50,810 bases of DNA from Thermovibrio sp. (GTDB lineage Bacteria; Aquificota; Aquificia; Desulfurobacteriales; Desulfurobacteriaceae): the NCBI GenBank assembly GCA_015490195.1, contig WFYG01000041.1, positions 1 to 50,810 of the forward strand, read 5' to 3'. Position numbers and translations under genes: made by a program. Each line of letters opens with the position of its first letter. Positions within the stretch are counted from its first letter, which is position 1. Shown here in pieces: positions 28,529 through 36,646 of the stretch. Below the pieces are notes generated by a model that made no database searches, was not told the DNA's origin, and was given only the letters and a program-made list of their open reading frames with translations.

Positions 28529-30565
28529 GTGGAGAAAACCGATCCAAAAAAACTGCAGGGGATACTCAACAGGATATTTAACTTATTTTACCACAACCTG
28601 TTAAACCTTCCACACCTCTCCTCATTTTTTCCGTCCCCACACATGTTCAAAGGACTCGTTCAGAAGCAGTCTTCTCTAATGGCGAACCTCCTCCTTGATA
28701 AGGAAAATTCCCTGAAAAACTACGAAAGCGTAATCCTTCTGCACCACAAAATAGGGCTACCGCAGGAAGACTTCATAGACTCAATGGAATTCATAAAAGG
28801 GCAGCTTCTGAACCTGTCGGAAAAGGGGAAAATTCCCGCCTCGCCTCAGAAGATTGAATCACTGTTCCACGAACTTACAGAGCTCAGCTACGAGATATAC
28901 CTGACGGAAGACTTTAAAGAGCTGAGGAAAACCTGGGAGAAGTTCTTAGCCTACATTCCCGAGATAGCATCAGACCAGATTAAACTCCTTGAAGCTTTAG
29001 AGCAGGCCTGTTTAATAAGGGGAGAGGAGAAAAGCCAGACAGCTCAGGAACTGATAGCGTTTCTTATAAAAAACGTCTCCTGCTTTGAGGCCAACCACTA
29101 CTTCTCGTCTGCCGATTTTCTCCTGAAATCCTACAGCGCAAGGGACGTGAGCCTGGCACTTCAAAAACTGAACGAGGAGCTCTACAATCTGGTCTGCCAC
29201 TTAACAAAATACATCAGGAACAGAAACTACAAGTATGCCTACAGAACCTGGGCAAGGCTTTCGGAAAAGTCTAAACTGTTGCTCCTTTACTCCATATTTC
29301 TCAAGTATAAGTGGGAAGTCAGCAAAGAAAAATCTCTGAGCGAATTCCTCCTTGACCCTCTGTTTGAGGAAAAGATATTCAGCCTAATTTTCATTCCAGC
29401 AGATATAGACAAAATCGCAATAAGAGTTTTTAAGATATTCTCGTTAAATCTGATAAAACTCATAAATGAAAGTAGCTACGGTATAGGAACTGCCTTTATC
29501 CACGAAGACAGAGAAAGGGAAATATACAGATGCTACGTTATTTACTTAACAGAAAGGGAAAAAAGAGATTGGATAAAATCTTCCATTAAGAAAGCAGAAG
29601 AGATAACCTGCCAGAAACTCTCAATATCTGAAGAACAGCTAAATAAATACATTAAAGCGGTAGTTATTTCAGGAGATACTGTAAAGCTTTCAGCCATAGC
29701 CCGAGAGGATTTCCCGATTTTCATAGACTCAATAGAGGAAACTGTTAAGGAGAATTTCCCATCAAAAACAGTTGTTGAGATATCAGACCTTTCAGAAACA
29801 ATAAACGAGTTTCAGGAAGTAATTGCCGCCGTAAAATTATTAAAAGAACCTGAAACCGAAAACTACCTTAAACTCTACGGCCAGCCGATAATAAACCTTA
29901 AATCGGAAGAGAGAGAGGGAATAGAAGTTCTCTCAAGAATCGTTCTACTAAACAGAAAACTAATTCCTCCGTATAAGTTCCTGAAGATTGTTAAAAAGTT
30001 AAAACTCACATCCAACTTTGACAGAGCAGTCCTCCACAAGCTTAAACAGTTTATTGAAAACTGCGACGAAAAAGAAAACTGCAAAATCTTTGTTAATCTC
30101 TACCCAACCTCCTGCTACAACCACGAAGTTCTTGAGAAACTCAATCAGGTTAAAGAGATAGCCTCTAAAAGAGGTATAGAAGTATTGGCTGAAGTTATAG
30201 AGACGGAAGACGTTGACATAGGAAAAGTAATCCCCTCTTTAACTTCTCACAACTTTCAGATTGCCATTGACGATTTTGGAACGGGATACTCCAACTTTGA
30301 AAGGATTGCACAGCTCGTAGAGTATGAGAGCCTGAAATACATAAAAATAGACGGAAGCCTCGTTAAAAAGGCAAAAAAAGATAAGGTGTTTAAAGCTATT
30401 GTAGAAACGATAACCTCCCTTGCAAATAAACTAGGTAAAAACGTGATTTATGAATTTATTGAAGATGAGGAGCTCCTCTCAACACTCAAGAAAATAGGAA
30501 AGGGAAGTGCCCTGGGGCAGGGCTACTTCCTCGGGAAACCTGAACCTATTGAAAACTTCCTTTAA
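28529..30565 (+). CDS. EAL-domain cyclic-di-GMP phosphodiesterase with globin-like N-terminal sensor
   Basis: A 678-residue cytoplasmic protein starting at GTG after GGGGAAG. Residues 1-110 resemble a globin-coupled sensor domain: LPHLSSFFPS, LVQKQSSLMANLLL and LLHHKIGLPQEDFIDSMEFI, with a candidate proximal haem histidine in HHKIGL. The middle (130-440) is helical and unassigned; no GGDEF motif is seen. Residues about 449-678 are an EAL domain: the EAL triad reads EVL, followed by FVNL, EVIETE, IDDFGTGYS (about 579), IKIDGSLV and LGQGYFLGKP. Most metal and substrate residues persist, so c-di-GMP hydrolysis is likely. It may couple oxygen, NO or CO sensing to attachment or motility. The globin assignment is tentative. 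Confidence 0.75.
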   Translation: MEKTDPKKLQGILNRIFNLFYHNLLNLPHLSSFFPSPHMFKGLVQKQSSLMANLLLDKENSLKNYESVILLHHKIGLPQEDFIDSMEFIKGQLLNLSEKGKIPASPQKIESLFHELTELSYEIYLTEDFKELRKTWEKFLAYIPEIASDQIKLLEALEQACLIRGEEKSQTAQELIAFLIKNVSCFEANHYFSSADFLLKSYSARDVSLALQKLNEELYNLVCHLTKYIRNRNYKYAYRTWARLSEKSKLLLLYSIFLKYKWEVSKEKSLSEFLLDPLFEEKIFSLIFIPADIDKIAIRVFKIFSLNLIKLINESSYGIGTAFIHEDREREIYRCYVIYLTEREKRDWIKSSIKKAEEITCQKLSISEEQLNKYIKAVVISGDTVKLSAIAREDFPIFIDSIEETVKENFPSKTVVEISDLSETINEFQEVIAAVKLLKEPETENYLKLYGQPIINLKSEEREGIEVLSRIVLLNRKLIPPYKFLKIVKKLKLTSNFDRAVLHKLKQFIENCDEKENCKIFVNLYPTSCYNHEVLEKLNQVKEIASKRGIEVLAEVIETEDVDIGKVIPSLTSHNFQIAIDDFGTGYSNFERIAQLVEYESLKYIKIDGSLVKKAKKDKVFKAIVETITSLANKLGKNVIYEFIEDEELLSTLKKIGKGSALGQGYFLGKPEPIENFL

Positions 30566-31491
30566 GGCCTACTCTTTCTAACAAGCTTCAGGATAAGGGC
30601 CTTCTGGGTGTGGAGCCTGTTCTCTGCCTGATCCCAGACAACTGAACGCTCACCTTCAATCACTTCGTCTGCAACTTCCTCACCCCTGTGGGCGGGGAGG
30701 CAGTGCATAAAGAGGAAGTCCGGCTTTGCGTGTTTAACAAGTTCAGAGTTGACCTGATAGGGCATAAATATTCTCTTTCTCTTCTCGGCTTCCTCTTCCT
30801 GACCCATTGATGCCCAAACGTCTGTATAGACAACGTCTGCATCTTTTACAGCTTCAATAGGGTCGTGGGTAACAACTATTTCAGCTCCTGTCTCTTTAGC
30901 TATCTCTTTAGCAGCCTCAACGTATTTTGGAAGAGGCTCATAACCTTCAGGAGTTGCTGCGTAGAACTTCATCCCCGTGTATGCTGCACCTACGAGCCAG
31001 GAGTTGCACATGTTGTTCCCATCGCCAAGGTAGGCAACTTTTAAGCCTTCAAGTTTTCTCTTATACTCCCAGATGGTAAAGAGGTCTGCAAGAACCTGAC
31101 AGGGGTGTTCTTCATCGGTTAAGGCGTTTATGACTGGAACGTCTGAGTAGCGGGCAAGCTCCTCAACCCTTTCCTGACCGAAAGTTCTGATGACTATAAG
31201 GTCAACGTAGCGGGAGAGAACCCTTGCTGTGTCCTTTATCGGTTCGCCACGGCCTAACTGGGAGCTCCTCGTATCCATATAAACGCCGTGCCCCCCAAGC
31301 TGGTAAACCCCAACTTCAAATGAAACCCTCGTTCTGGTAGAGGGTTTCTCAAAGATGAGGGCGGCGGTAAAGCCGTCTAAAGGTCTGTAGATTTCTCCCT
31401 TTTTTACCTTCTCCTTCAAAAACGCAGAGAGCGACAGTATGTTCTCTATGAATAACCTGTCGGCGTCAAGCATGGATATAAAATCTTTCAT
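30562..31491 (-). CDS. argF: Ornithine carbamoyltransferase
   Basis: A 309-residue anabolic OTCase that makes citrulline in arginine synthesis. The carbamoyl phosphate loop is EKPSTRTRVSFE; HPCQVLADL and FMHCLPAHRGEEV are the other active-site motifs. The start codon overlaps the stop of the preceding small gene (TAATG), and the 3' end overlaps the convergent EAL gene by four bases. It is the last gene of a four-gene minus-strand run. Confidence 0.96.
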   Translation of the reverse strand: MKDFISMLDADRLFIENILSLSAFLKEKVKKGEIYRPLDGFTAALIFEKPSTRTRVSFEVGVYQLGGHGVYMDTRSSQLGRGEPIKDTARVLSRYVDLIVIRTFGQERVEELARYSDVPVINALTDEEHPCQVLADLFTIWEYKRKLEGLKVAYLGDGNNMCNSWLVGAAYTGMKFYAATPEGYEPLPKYVEAAKEIAKETGAEIVVTHDPIEAVKDADVVYTDVWASMGQEEEAEKRKRIFMPYQVNSELVKHAKPDFLFMHCLPAHRGEEVADEVIEGERSVVWDQAENRLHTQKALILKLVRKSRP

Positions 31492-31733
31492 TACTCTCTC
31501 CTCCTGAGTCCTGTAAGGAGAATCTTAACCTGATTCTGGAGGAACTCAAGGCCACTTTCAAGCTTCTCTACGTGGGTATTAAGTTCACTTATTCTACTTA
31601 CCACTCTTAAGTACTCCGCTTCCAGCTCTTCTAACCTTTCTGCCAGCTGTTTCAGCGAGTAGAAGAGAGCTCCCACCACAAAAAAGACAAGAGCAACTAC
31701 TATAAGGTTTAGTATGAGTAATAACTGAACCAT
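31491..31733 (-). CDS. Small membrane-anchored coiled-coil protein, unknown function
   Basis: An 80-residue protein with one N-terminal transmembrane helix (LLLILNLIVVALVFFVVGALF) followed by a coiled coil (LAERLEELEAEYLRVVSRI...LEKLESGLEFLQNQVKILL). It overlaps the prepilin gene by 25 bases and touches argF. No family is recognised. Its shape resembles small envelope or assembly proteins, but nothing more can be said. Confidence 0.7.
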   Translation of the reverse strand: MVQLLLILNLIVVALVFFVVGALFYSLKQLAERLEELEAEYLRVVSRISELNTHVEKLESGLEFLQNQVKILLTGLRRRE

Positions 31734-32197
31734 TCAACTATCCTCCCCTTTCCCACCTTATCCTTTAGCGTATCGGCTTCTGCCTGAGATAGATTATAAA
31801 AAAGCGTTTCTCCTGCAGGAAAGGTAAAGAGGATAGAGGGATATTTACCTCCATTCTCAGAAATAATCACTCCATAGGTTAATCCTTTCAGATCAAAACA
31901 GTACCTGGTCACAGATTCCGAGGAGACAACTCTACCGGGAAGAACCAGAGATTCTATCTTCCAGGGGAACTTTACGTTTTCTTCCCCAACTTTTAAACTG
32001 TTTTTCTTAAAATTTATACAAACTTCTTTGGAACTTCCCGGAGTAAAGGCAGAAGAAAACAGAGAAGAGATTTTTATTTTAAAACTGCTATCGGAGTTCA
32101 AATCCGATTTAACAATAACGGGGAACAGGAGAGTCAGAAGTAGAGAGAGAAGAGTAAGAACTATAACCAGCTCAAGAAGCGTAAATCCTCTCCTCAA
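31709..32197 (-). CDS. Type IV prepilin/pseudopilin-like protein
   Basis: A 162-residue protein with a classic class III signal: MRRGFTLLELVIVLTLLSLLL, where prepilin peptidase would cut before Phe5 and Glu10-equivalent is present in LLELV. The rest is a short globular domain with a Cys pair (EVCINF, YCFDLKG) similar in size to GspH/FimT minor pilins. It overlaps neighbours on both sides (ATGA with the upstream gene), so it is part of the same operon. PilT is encoded elsewhere in this window. Confidence 0.8.
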   Translation of the reverse strand: MRRGFTLLELVIVLTLLSLLLTLLFPVIVKSDLNSDSSFKIKISSLFSSAFTPGSSKEVCINFKKNSLKVGEENVKFPWKIESLVLPGRVVSSESVTRYCFDLKGLTYGVIISENGGKYPSILFTFPAGETLFYNLSQAEADTLKDKVGKGRIVEWFSYYSY

Positions 32198-33072
32198 GTA
32201 TCTATCTCCACCTTTTTAGAGGTTACAACAACCTTTCCGTCAACGCAGAAGTTGGAGACCGGACATTCGTTCAGTTTAGGCCTTTCTCCGTCTTTCCTGT
32301 AGTGGCAGCCGTGCTTGGAGAGAAGCCACAAAGGTCTAAACATCTCTATCGGGGCAATTCCCGTTCCCTTCAGCCCCTCTCTCCAGACCTCTATCACCTT
32401 TTTCTTAACGGTCTCTGTTATTCCTTTTGAGGAATATTTTCCCGTTATACAGCCGGTTGTAAATGTAGCCCTCGTAACATGGACATCTACAGGTATGGGG
32501 AGCTCCTCCACCCTTTTAAGAGGCAGTTGAACTTTCTCCTTCAGGCTTCTTATCCAGTGGGGAAAAATTTTTGTACCAGAAAGGGAGGGAAACTCCTCTT
32601 TTCTGTTCTTCAGGAAATCCTCAAACATAGAAACTGTATCGTACTCGTACTCTTCAAAGAGAGTAGTAATACTACCATTATACTTCTCTGAAAGTGTTCT
32701 GGAAATGGTAAACCAAATGTCTGTATCTTTATTCTTTTTCTTGGCAAGGCCGTGTTTTGTAAGTGCCTTCAAAAGTTCGTCCCTTCCTCTTTCAACAACG
32801 GCAGACGGATTAAAAACCCAGTTAACTTCGTCATCCTGAAGTGTGTTAAGGGAGCTCTGCCAGAGTTCCTCGGCGTTCCTCATGTAGTCAAGGGCTGTTG
32901 TGTAGGTAACGACCAGAAGAAAACCCTCTCTGTCAAGCTTTTCTGCCAAGTTTTTAACTACGTCGTCGGGGAGTTCCTTATGCCCAAAAATACCCTCTCC
33001 TTTAAGAGCATCCAAGAGATGAAGCCCCACCTCCTTAGCCCTATCGGGATTAAGCACAAGATTGGCCTTCAT
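32194..33072 (-). CDS. Divergent HhH-GPD-like DNA glycosylase with cysteine cluster, putative
   Basis: A 292-residue protein. LPIPVDVHVTRATFTTGC (about 191-208) resembles the VDTHVxRVxxRLG segment of HhH-GPD base-excision glycosylases, where the Asp (here Asp196) is catalytic. SLSGTKIFPHWIRSL before it could be the helix-hairpin-helix. Cys256, Cys270 and Cys276, perhaps with Cys208, form a C-terminal cluster like the [4Fe-4S] site of endonuclease III, though with altered spacing. A role in DNA repair is an inference from these motifs. It heads the operon with the prepilin and argF, diverging from the TPR gene. Confidence 0.45.
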   Translation of the reverse strand: MKANLVLNPDRAKEVGLHLLDALKGEGIFGHKELPDDVVKNLAEKLDREGFLLVVTYTTALDYMRNAEELWQSSLNTLQDDEVNWVFNPSAVVERGRDELLKALTKHGLAKKKNKDTDIWFTISRTLSEKYNGSITTLFEEYEYDTVSMFEDFLKNRKEEFPSLSGTKIFPHWIRSLKEKVQLPLKRVEELPIPVDVHVTRATFTTGCITGKYSSKGITETVKKKVIEVWREGLKGTGIAPIEMFRPLWLLSKHGCHYRKDGERPKLNECPVSNFCVDGKVVVTSKKVEIDT

Positions 33073-33102
33073 TTTTTAAACTCCAGTTAAGGTTTACTGT
33101 AA

Positions 33103-33108
33103 TATAAT
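33103..33108 (+). promoter_or_regulatory. TATAAT -10 element upstream of the TPR gene
   Basis: A perfect TATAAT occurs about 31 bases before the TTG start at 33139, within a 66-base divergent intergenic region. No good -35 hexamer is seen at 16-18 bases, so the promoter call is modest. Confidence 0.4.
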
Positions 33109-33138
33109 ACACTGATACCCTTTCCTCCGGGGGGAATA

Positions 33139-34623
33139 TTGGGCTTACTTGACTTTTTCAGGAAAAAAGGTGAAGAAGACCTCTTCCTGGAAGCTGTAAA
33201 AGACCAGGACTACATGACCGTAGTAAAGCTGGGAAGAGCCCTCCTTGAGAAGAATCCCGACAACATCTCAGTTCTCAACCCCTACGTTGACGCTCTGGTT
33301 AAACTGGGAAGGAAAGACGAGGCCGTTTCAACCCTTATATCGTTTGCCGAAAGAAAGTTAGAAGAAGAGTATTACGACGTAGCAATACCTATACTCAAAA
33401 AAGCTCTAAGAATAGATCCTTTCAACCTGAAGATCATTAAGCTCCTTGTTAATTCCTTCTGGAGGAAGGAGCTTTACTACGACGCGTTTAACGTTCTCCT
33501 TGAAGCATTCAGGAAACTGGACGAGTCGGGGGTGAACACCTCACTCCTTCGGGATATGATAGAAAACTTTCTGAAGGATACATTCCATCCCGTTTTTTAC
33601 GAAAAGTACGGCGATGTTCTCCTTGAAAAAGGAAATAGCGAAAATGCCCTTGTAAACTTCATCCTTGCCGGAAACATGTACATCAACCTTAAAAACTACC
33701 CAGCAGCACTTAGAACTTTCCTGAAAGCCAGAAAGATCAGACCGACTGAAGCCCTTGACAAACACCTCATTGAAACCGTCTCTTACATGGACAACCCGGA
33801 AGTTAAATCAATCCTGATTACGCTGCTTCAGGAACACAAAGACGACTTCAATTTCCTGACATTTACCGTTTCTCAGTTCAAAGAGACAGGAAAATTGAGC
33901 TACCTTAAATCAATAGTTTCCAGCATACCCATTCCAAAACTGAAATATACCCTGCTGGCGCTGATTAACTACGAGTTAGGAGAAGTTGAAGAAGGACAAG
34001 AGTACCTGAATAAGATTCAGCTGATAGACAGAAACCTCTACGAAAGAATCGTAGGTTATCTGAAGGCTCAGAAACTGGAAGAGACTTTCTCCTTCTCAGC
34101 TGAACCGACCCAGGAGGAGCTCCCCGAACCTGAGCAGATTCTAGAGGTTCTGGACCAGGTTCTTGACATAAACGAGCTGGTTAACGACTTCCTGAAGAAG
34201 GAGGTAGAGGAACCTCCTAAGAAGATAAAAGAGGAAGTTTTAACACTTAAACAAAACAAAGACGGCAAGAGGCTCCTCTCCGCCGCTGAAGCTCTCATGG
34301 GAATTGGAAACCTTGAGAAGGCAGAGGAAGAAGCGAGAGAAGCCCTTGATACAGAGTCCAGACCACGGGCTGCAGTGTTGCTCTCCGAGATACTGAAACA
34401 GCAGAAAAGAGAGAAAGATGCAATAGTGTTCCTCATTGACGAGCTGAAGAGGAGCGACTACTCTGAAGAAGAGAAAGCAAGGCTGAAGGTTAAACTCGGA
34501 GAGATATACCAAAGCATGGGAGATAGGGATAGAGCTCTCTCCTGGTACAGAGAAGCTCAGAAAGTTCTCAACGACGAAGTTCTTAAGGAAAAGATAGAGG
34601 AACTTGAAAAGGAAACAGTTTAA
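33139..34623 (+). CDS. Tetratricopeptide-repeat protein
   Basis: A 494-residue soluble protein without a signal peptide, starting at TTG after a GGGGGGA site. TPR-like helix pairs fill it: for example YMTVVKLGRALLEKNPDN, VLNPYVDALVKLGRKDEAV, YDVAIPILKKALRIDPFN and the C-terminal GNLEKAEEEAREALD and GDRDRALSWYREAQK. TPR proteins act as protein-binding scaffolds; partners are unknown. The 3' end overlaps hemW by 20 bases. Confidence 0.8.
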   Translation: MGLLDFFRKKGEEDLFLEAVKDQDYMTVVKLGRALLEKNPDNISVLNPYVDALVKLGRKDEAVSTLISFAERKLEEEYYDVAIPILKKALRIDPFNLKIIKLLVNSFWRKELYYDAFNVLLEAFRKLDESGVNTSLLRDMIENFLKDTFHPVFYEKYGDVLLEKGNSENALVNFILAGNMYINLKNYPAALRTFLKARKIRPTEALDKHLIETVSYMDNPEVKSILITLLQEHKDDFNFLTFTVSQFKETGKLSYLKSIVSSIPIPKLKYTLLALINYELGEVEEGQEYLNKIQLIDRNLYERIVGYLKAQKLEETFSFSAEPTQEELPEPEQILEVLDQVLDINELVNDFLKKEVEEPPKKIKEEVLTLKQNKDGKRLLSAAEALMGIGNLEKAEEEAREALDTESRPRAAVLLSEILKQQKREKDAIVFLIDELKRSDYSEEEKARLKVKLGEIYQSMGDRDRALSWYREAQKVLNDEVLKEKIEELEKETV

Positions 34624-35728
34624 ATCCCTCTACGTTCACGTTCCGTTCTGCAGAAAGAAGTGTAAGTACTGTGACTTCTTCTCTGGTAACTTTCCTCAGT
34701 TTAAGCCACACTACCGGAGAGCACTTCTGAGGGAGCTCTCCCTCAGAAGCCCTGAATTCTCACAGTTCCCTACTATCTACTTTGGCGGTGGAACACCTTC
34801 AACCATGGAGCCCAACTTCTTTGAGCCCATACTTGCCAAAGTGGGACAGTTCTCTGAAGTAACTGTTGAGTTCAACCCAGAAGACGTCGCGAAGTGGAAG
34901 CTGAGGGAGCTCTCCCTTATAGGCGTAAACAGAATCAGCCTTGGAGTTCAAAGTTTCTCCAAAGAGAGACTCAAAGTTCTGGGAAGGGTACAGACCCCTC
35001 AGGAGAACCTGAAAGCCGTTGAAACGGTCTGTTCCATCTTTAGAAACGTCTCTATTGACCTCATCTACGGCATTCCCGGCCAGACAGTTGAGGAGTTCCT
35101 GAAAGACCTAAAAACAGCAGTTTCCTTCCCCATAAAGCACATCTCCCTTTACGCACTAACCGTTTATGAGGAGACCCCTCTCTTTAGAGAAGTTGCCTCT
35201 AAAAGGGTGGAGCTCCCCCCCGAAGAAACGGTATTCAAAATGTACTCCGAGGCTGTTTCACTCTTAGAATCTCATGGGTTAAAACGCTACGAAATATCAA
35301 ACTTTGCAATTCCCGGATTTGAAAGTAAACACAACCTTACCTACTGGAAACTTGAAAACTACTTGGGGATAGGAGCGTCTGCCGCCTCGTTCCAGACGAA
35401 CAGGTACTGGAAAAATGCAGGCAACCTTGAAAGATACGTGGAGAGCCTGGAAAGGGATGAGCTTCCCGTTGAAGAAGAAGAGACCTACACGGAAGAAGAG
35501 GTTCTAAAGCTTAAACTCATTATGGGTCTGAGACTCACAGAGGGAGTCAACCTCAAAGATTTGAAACTTGCAGAAAAGTTTGAAGAGGCAGTAGAAAAAT
35601 CAGAAAGAATAAAAAGCATTCTGGAAGAAGGACTTGCAGAGTATAGAAACGGCCAGCTGAAGCTGAAAGGTAGAGGCTTCTTCGTCTCAAACTCAGTGAT
35701 ATCTGAGCTGGTAGAGTTCCTTTTTTAA
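34604..35728 (+). CDS. hemW: Radical SAM protein HemW (coproporphyrinogen dehydrogenase-like haem chaperone)
   Basis: A 374-residue radical SAM protein. CRKKCKYC (Cys16, Cys20, Cys23) with the following DFF is the HemW-type cluster motif. FGGGTPSTM, ISLGVQSF and YEISNFA are also typical of HemW, which is thought to transfer haem to respiratory proteins rather than oxidise coproporphyrinogen. The TTG start lies within the TPR gene. Haem delivery is relevant to the many-haem cytochrome in this window, although the two are not linked in one operon. Confidence 0.88.
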   Translation: MKRKQFKSLYVHVPFCRKKCKYCDFFSGNFPQFKPHYRRALLRELSLRSPEFSQFPTIYFGGGTPSTMEPNFFEPILAKVGQFSEVTVEFNPEDVAKWKLRELSLIGVNRISLGVQSFSKERLKVLGRVQTPQENLKAVETVCSIFRNVSIDLIYGIPGQTVEEFLKDLKTAVSFPIKHISLYALTVYEETPLFREVASKRVELPPEETVFKMYSEAVSLLESHGLKRYEISNFAIPGFESKHNLTYWKLENYLGIGASAASFQTNRYWKNAGNLERYVESLERDELPVEEEETYTEEEVLKLKLIMGLRLTEGVNLKDLKLAEKFEEAVEKSERIKSILEEGLAEYRNGQLKLKGRGFFVSNSVISELVEFLF

Positions 35729-35777
35729 GACGCATTTAGTCTTAAAAGAGGGTTAAGATTTAAAAGAGGAGGTTAAA

Positions 35778-36200
35778 GTGGAGAGAAGAGAGGCTGAAGA
35801 GATACTTAAGGAAGAAGCTTCAAAAATAACAAAAGAAGATGTTGAAAAGGTCTTAAAGAAACAACCACAGATAGAGAAGAAGCTCAAAGGCCCACTTAAG
35901 CGGTTCTTTACAGACGTGAAAGACCTTTTCTCACTCTTGAAAGACTTCCTATCTGGAGAGTACAAAGAGGTTCCGTGGCTTACTGTGGCAGCGGCTGCTG
36001 CTGCGCTCCTCTATATACTTAACCCCTTTGACGTCATCCCCGACTTCATACCTGTAATCGGCCAGGTTGACGATGCCCTTGTTGTAAGCGTCTGCCTCTA
36101 CCTGATAGAAGAAGACCTTGAGAGGTACAGACGCTGGAAGAGGAGAAGAGGAAATGGTAAGGTGGATTCTGAAGGAGGCAATAAAGCTTCTGGGGAATAA
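35778..36200 (+). CDS. DUF1232 (YkvA-like) small membrane protein
   Basis: A 140-residue protein with a charged N-terminal helix (1-55) and the DUF1232 core NPFDVIPDFIPVIGQVDDAL. This core follows a hydrophobic alanine-rich helix at residues 68-85, so it is probably membrane-bound. The function of the family is unknown. It starts at GTG after AAGAGGAGG. A TTAAGAC/GTCTTAA hairpin lies at 35726-35746 between hemW and this gene. The end overlaps the zinc-ribbon gene by 47 bases. Confidence 0.8.
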   Translation: MERREAEEILKEEASKITKEDVEKVLKKQPQIEKKLKGPLKRFFTDVKDLFSLLKDFLSGEYKEVPWLTVAAAAAALLYILNPFDVIPDFIPVIGQVDDALVVSVCLYLIEEDLERYRRWKRRRGNGKVDSEGGNKASGE

Positions 36201-36345
36201 AAGCGTGAAAGTTCCTGTCTTTGGAGTGTGCCCCCGGTGTGGCCACTCACTCTACCTGGTGACAACGGCAATAGGAAACTACATAGTCTGCTCAAACCCG
36301 AAGTGTAGCTATTTCTCAAAGGTAAAGAGCCAGGCTTCTAACTGA
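36154..36345 (+). CDS. Small zinc-ribbon protein
   Basis: A 63-residue protein. The ATG at 36154 is chosen, with GAGGA before it, over one at 36118. It has a short amphipathic N terminus and a four-cysteine ribbon, VCPRCG and CSNPKC, with an intervening beta hairpin. No named family is recognised. Its gene is coupled to the DUF1232 gene and its end overlaps the convergent double-zinc-motif gene by eight bases. Confidence 0.6.
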   Translation: MVRWILKEAIKLLGNKSVKVPVFGVCPRCGHSLYLVTTAIGNYIVCSNPKCSYFSKVKSQASN

Positions 36346-36646
36346 GCCTGATCCAGACATGTGAACCACCAGACGGACATCCAGAAGAATAAGGAATTAC
36401 AGAGCAGTAAACAACCTTCCCGCACTTCTTACACTGGTACGGATGAGTTCCCGGTTTCGGAGTAATCCCTCCTCTGTTACAGACCCTGTGCCAGTAGTGG
36501 GAACCGAAAGAACAGCATGAAGAGACAGGAACTCCTGTACTTTCAACGACAGCTCCGCAACGGGAACAGATAAAAACTGCCACAGCCCCCTCCTTTAAAA
36601 TCTTTTCTCTCAGTTTAAGAGCCCAATACCCCGGAATGCGGCTCAT
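36338..36646 (-). CDS. Small protein with two tandem zinc-binding modules
   Basis: A 102-residue protein built from an internal duplication. Each copy follows C-x2-C-G-x-V-V ... P-x-S-S-x-C ... G-S-H-x-W: Cys27/Cys30/Cys45/His50 and Cys72/Cys75/Cys90/His96. This predicts two CCCH zinc sites. No named family is recognised. The start overlaps the stop of the WYL regulator gene by four bases, so the two are cotranscribed and translationally coupled. Confidence 0.65.
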   Translation of the reverse strand: MSRIPGYWALKLREKILKEGAVAVFICSRCGAVVESTGVPVSSCCSFGSHYWHRVCNRGGITPKPGTHPYQCKKCGKVVYCSVIPYSSGCPSGGSHVWIRLS

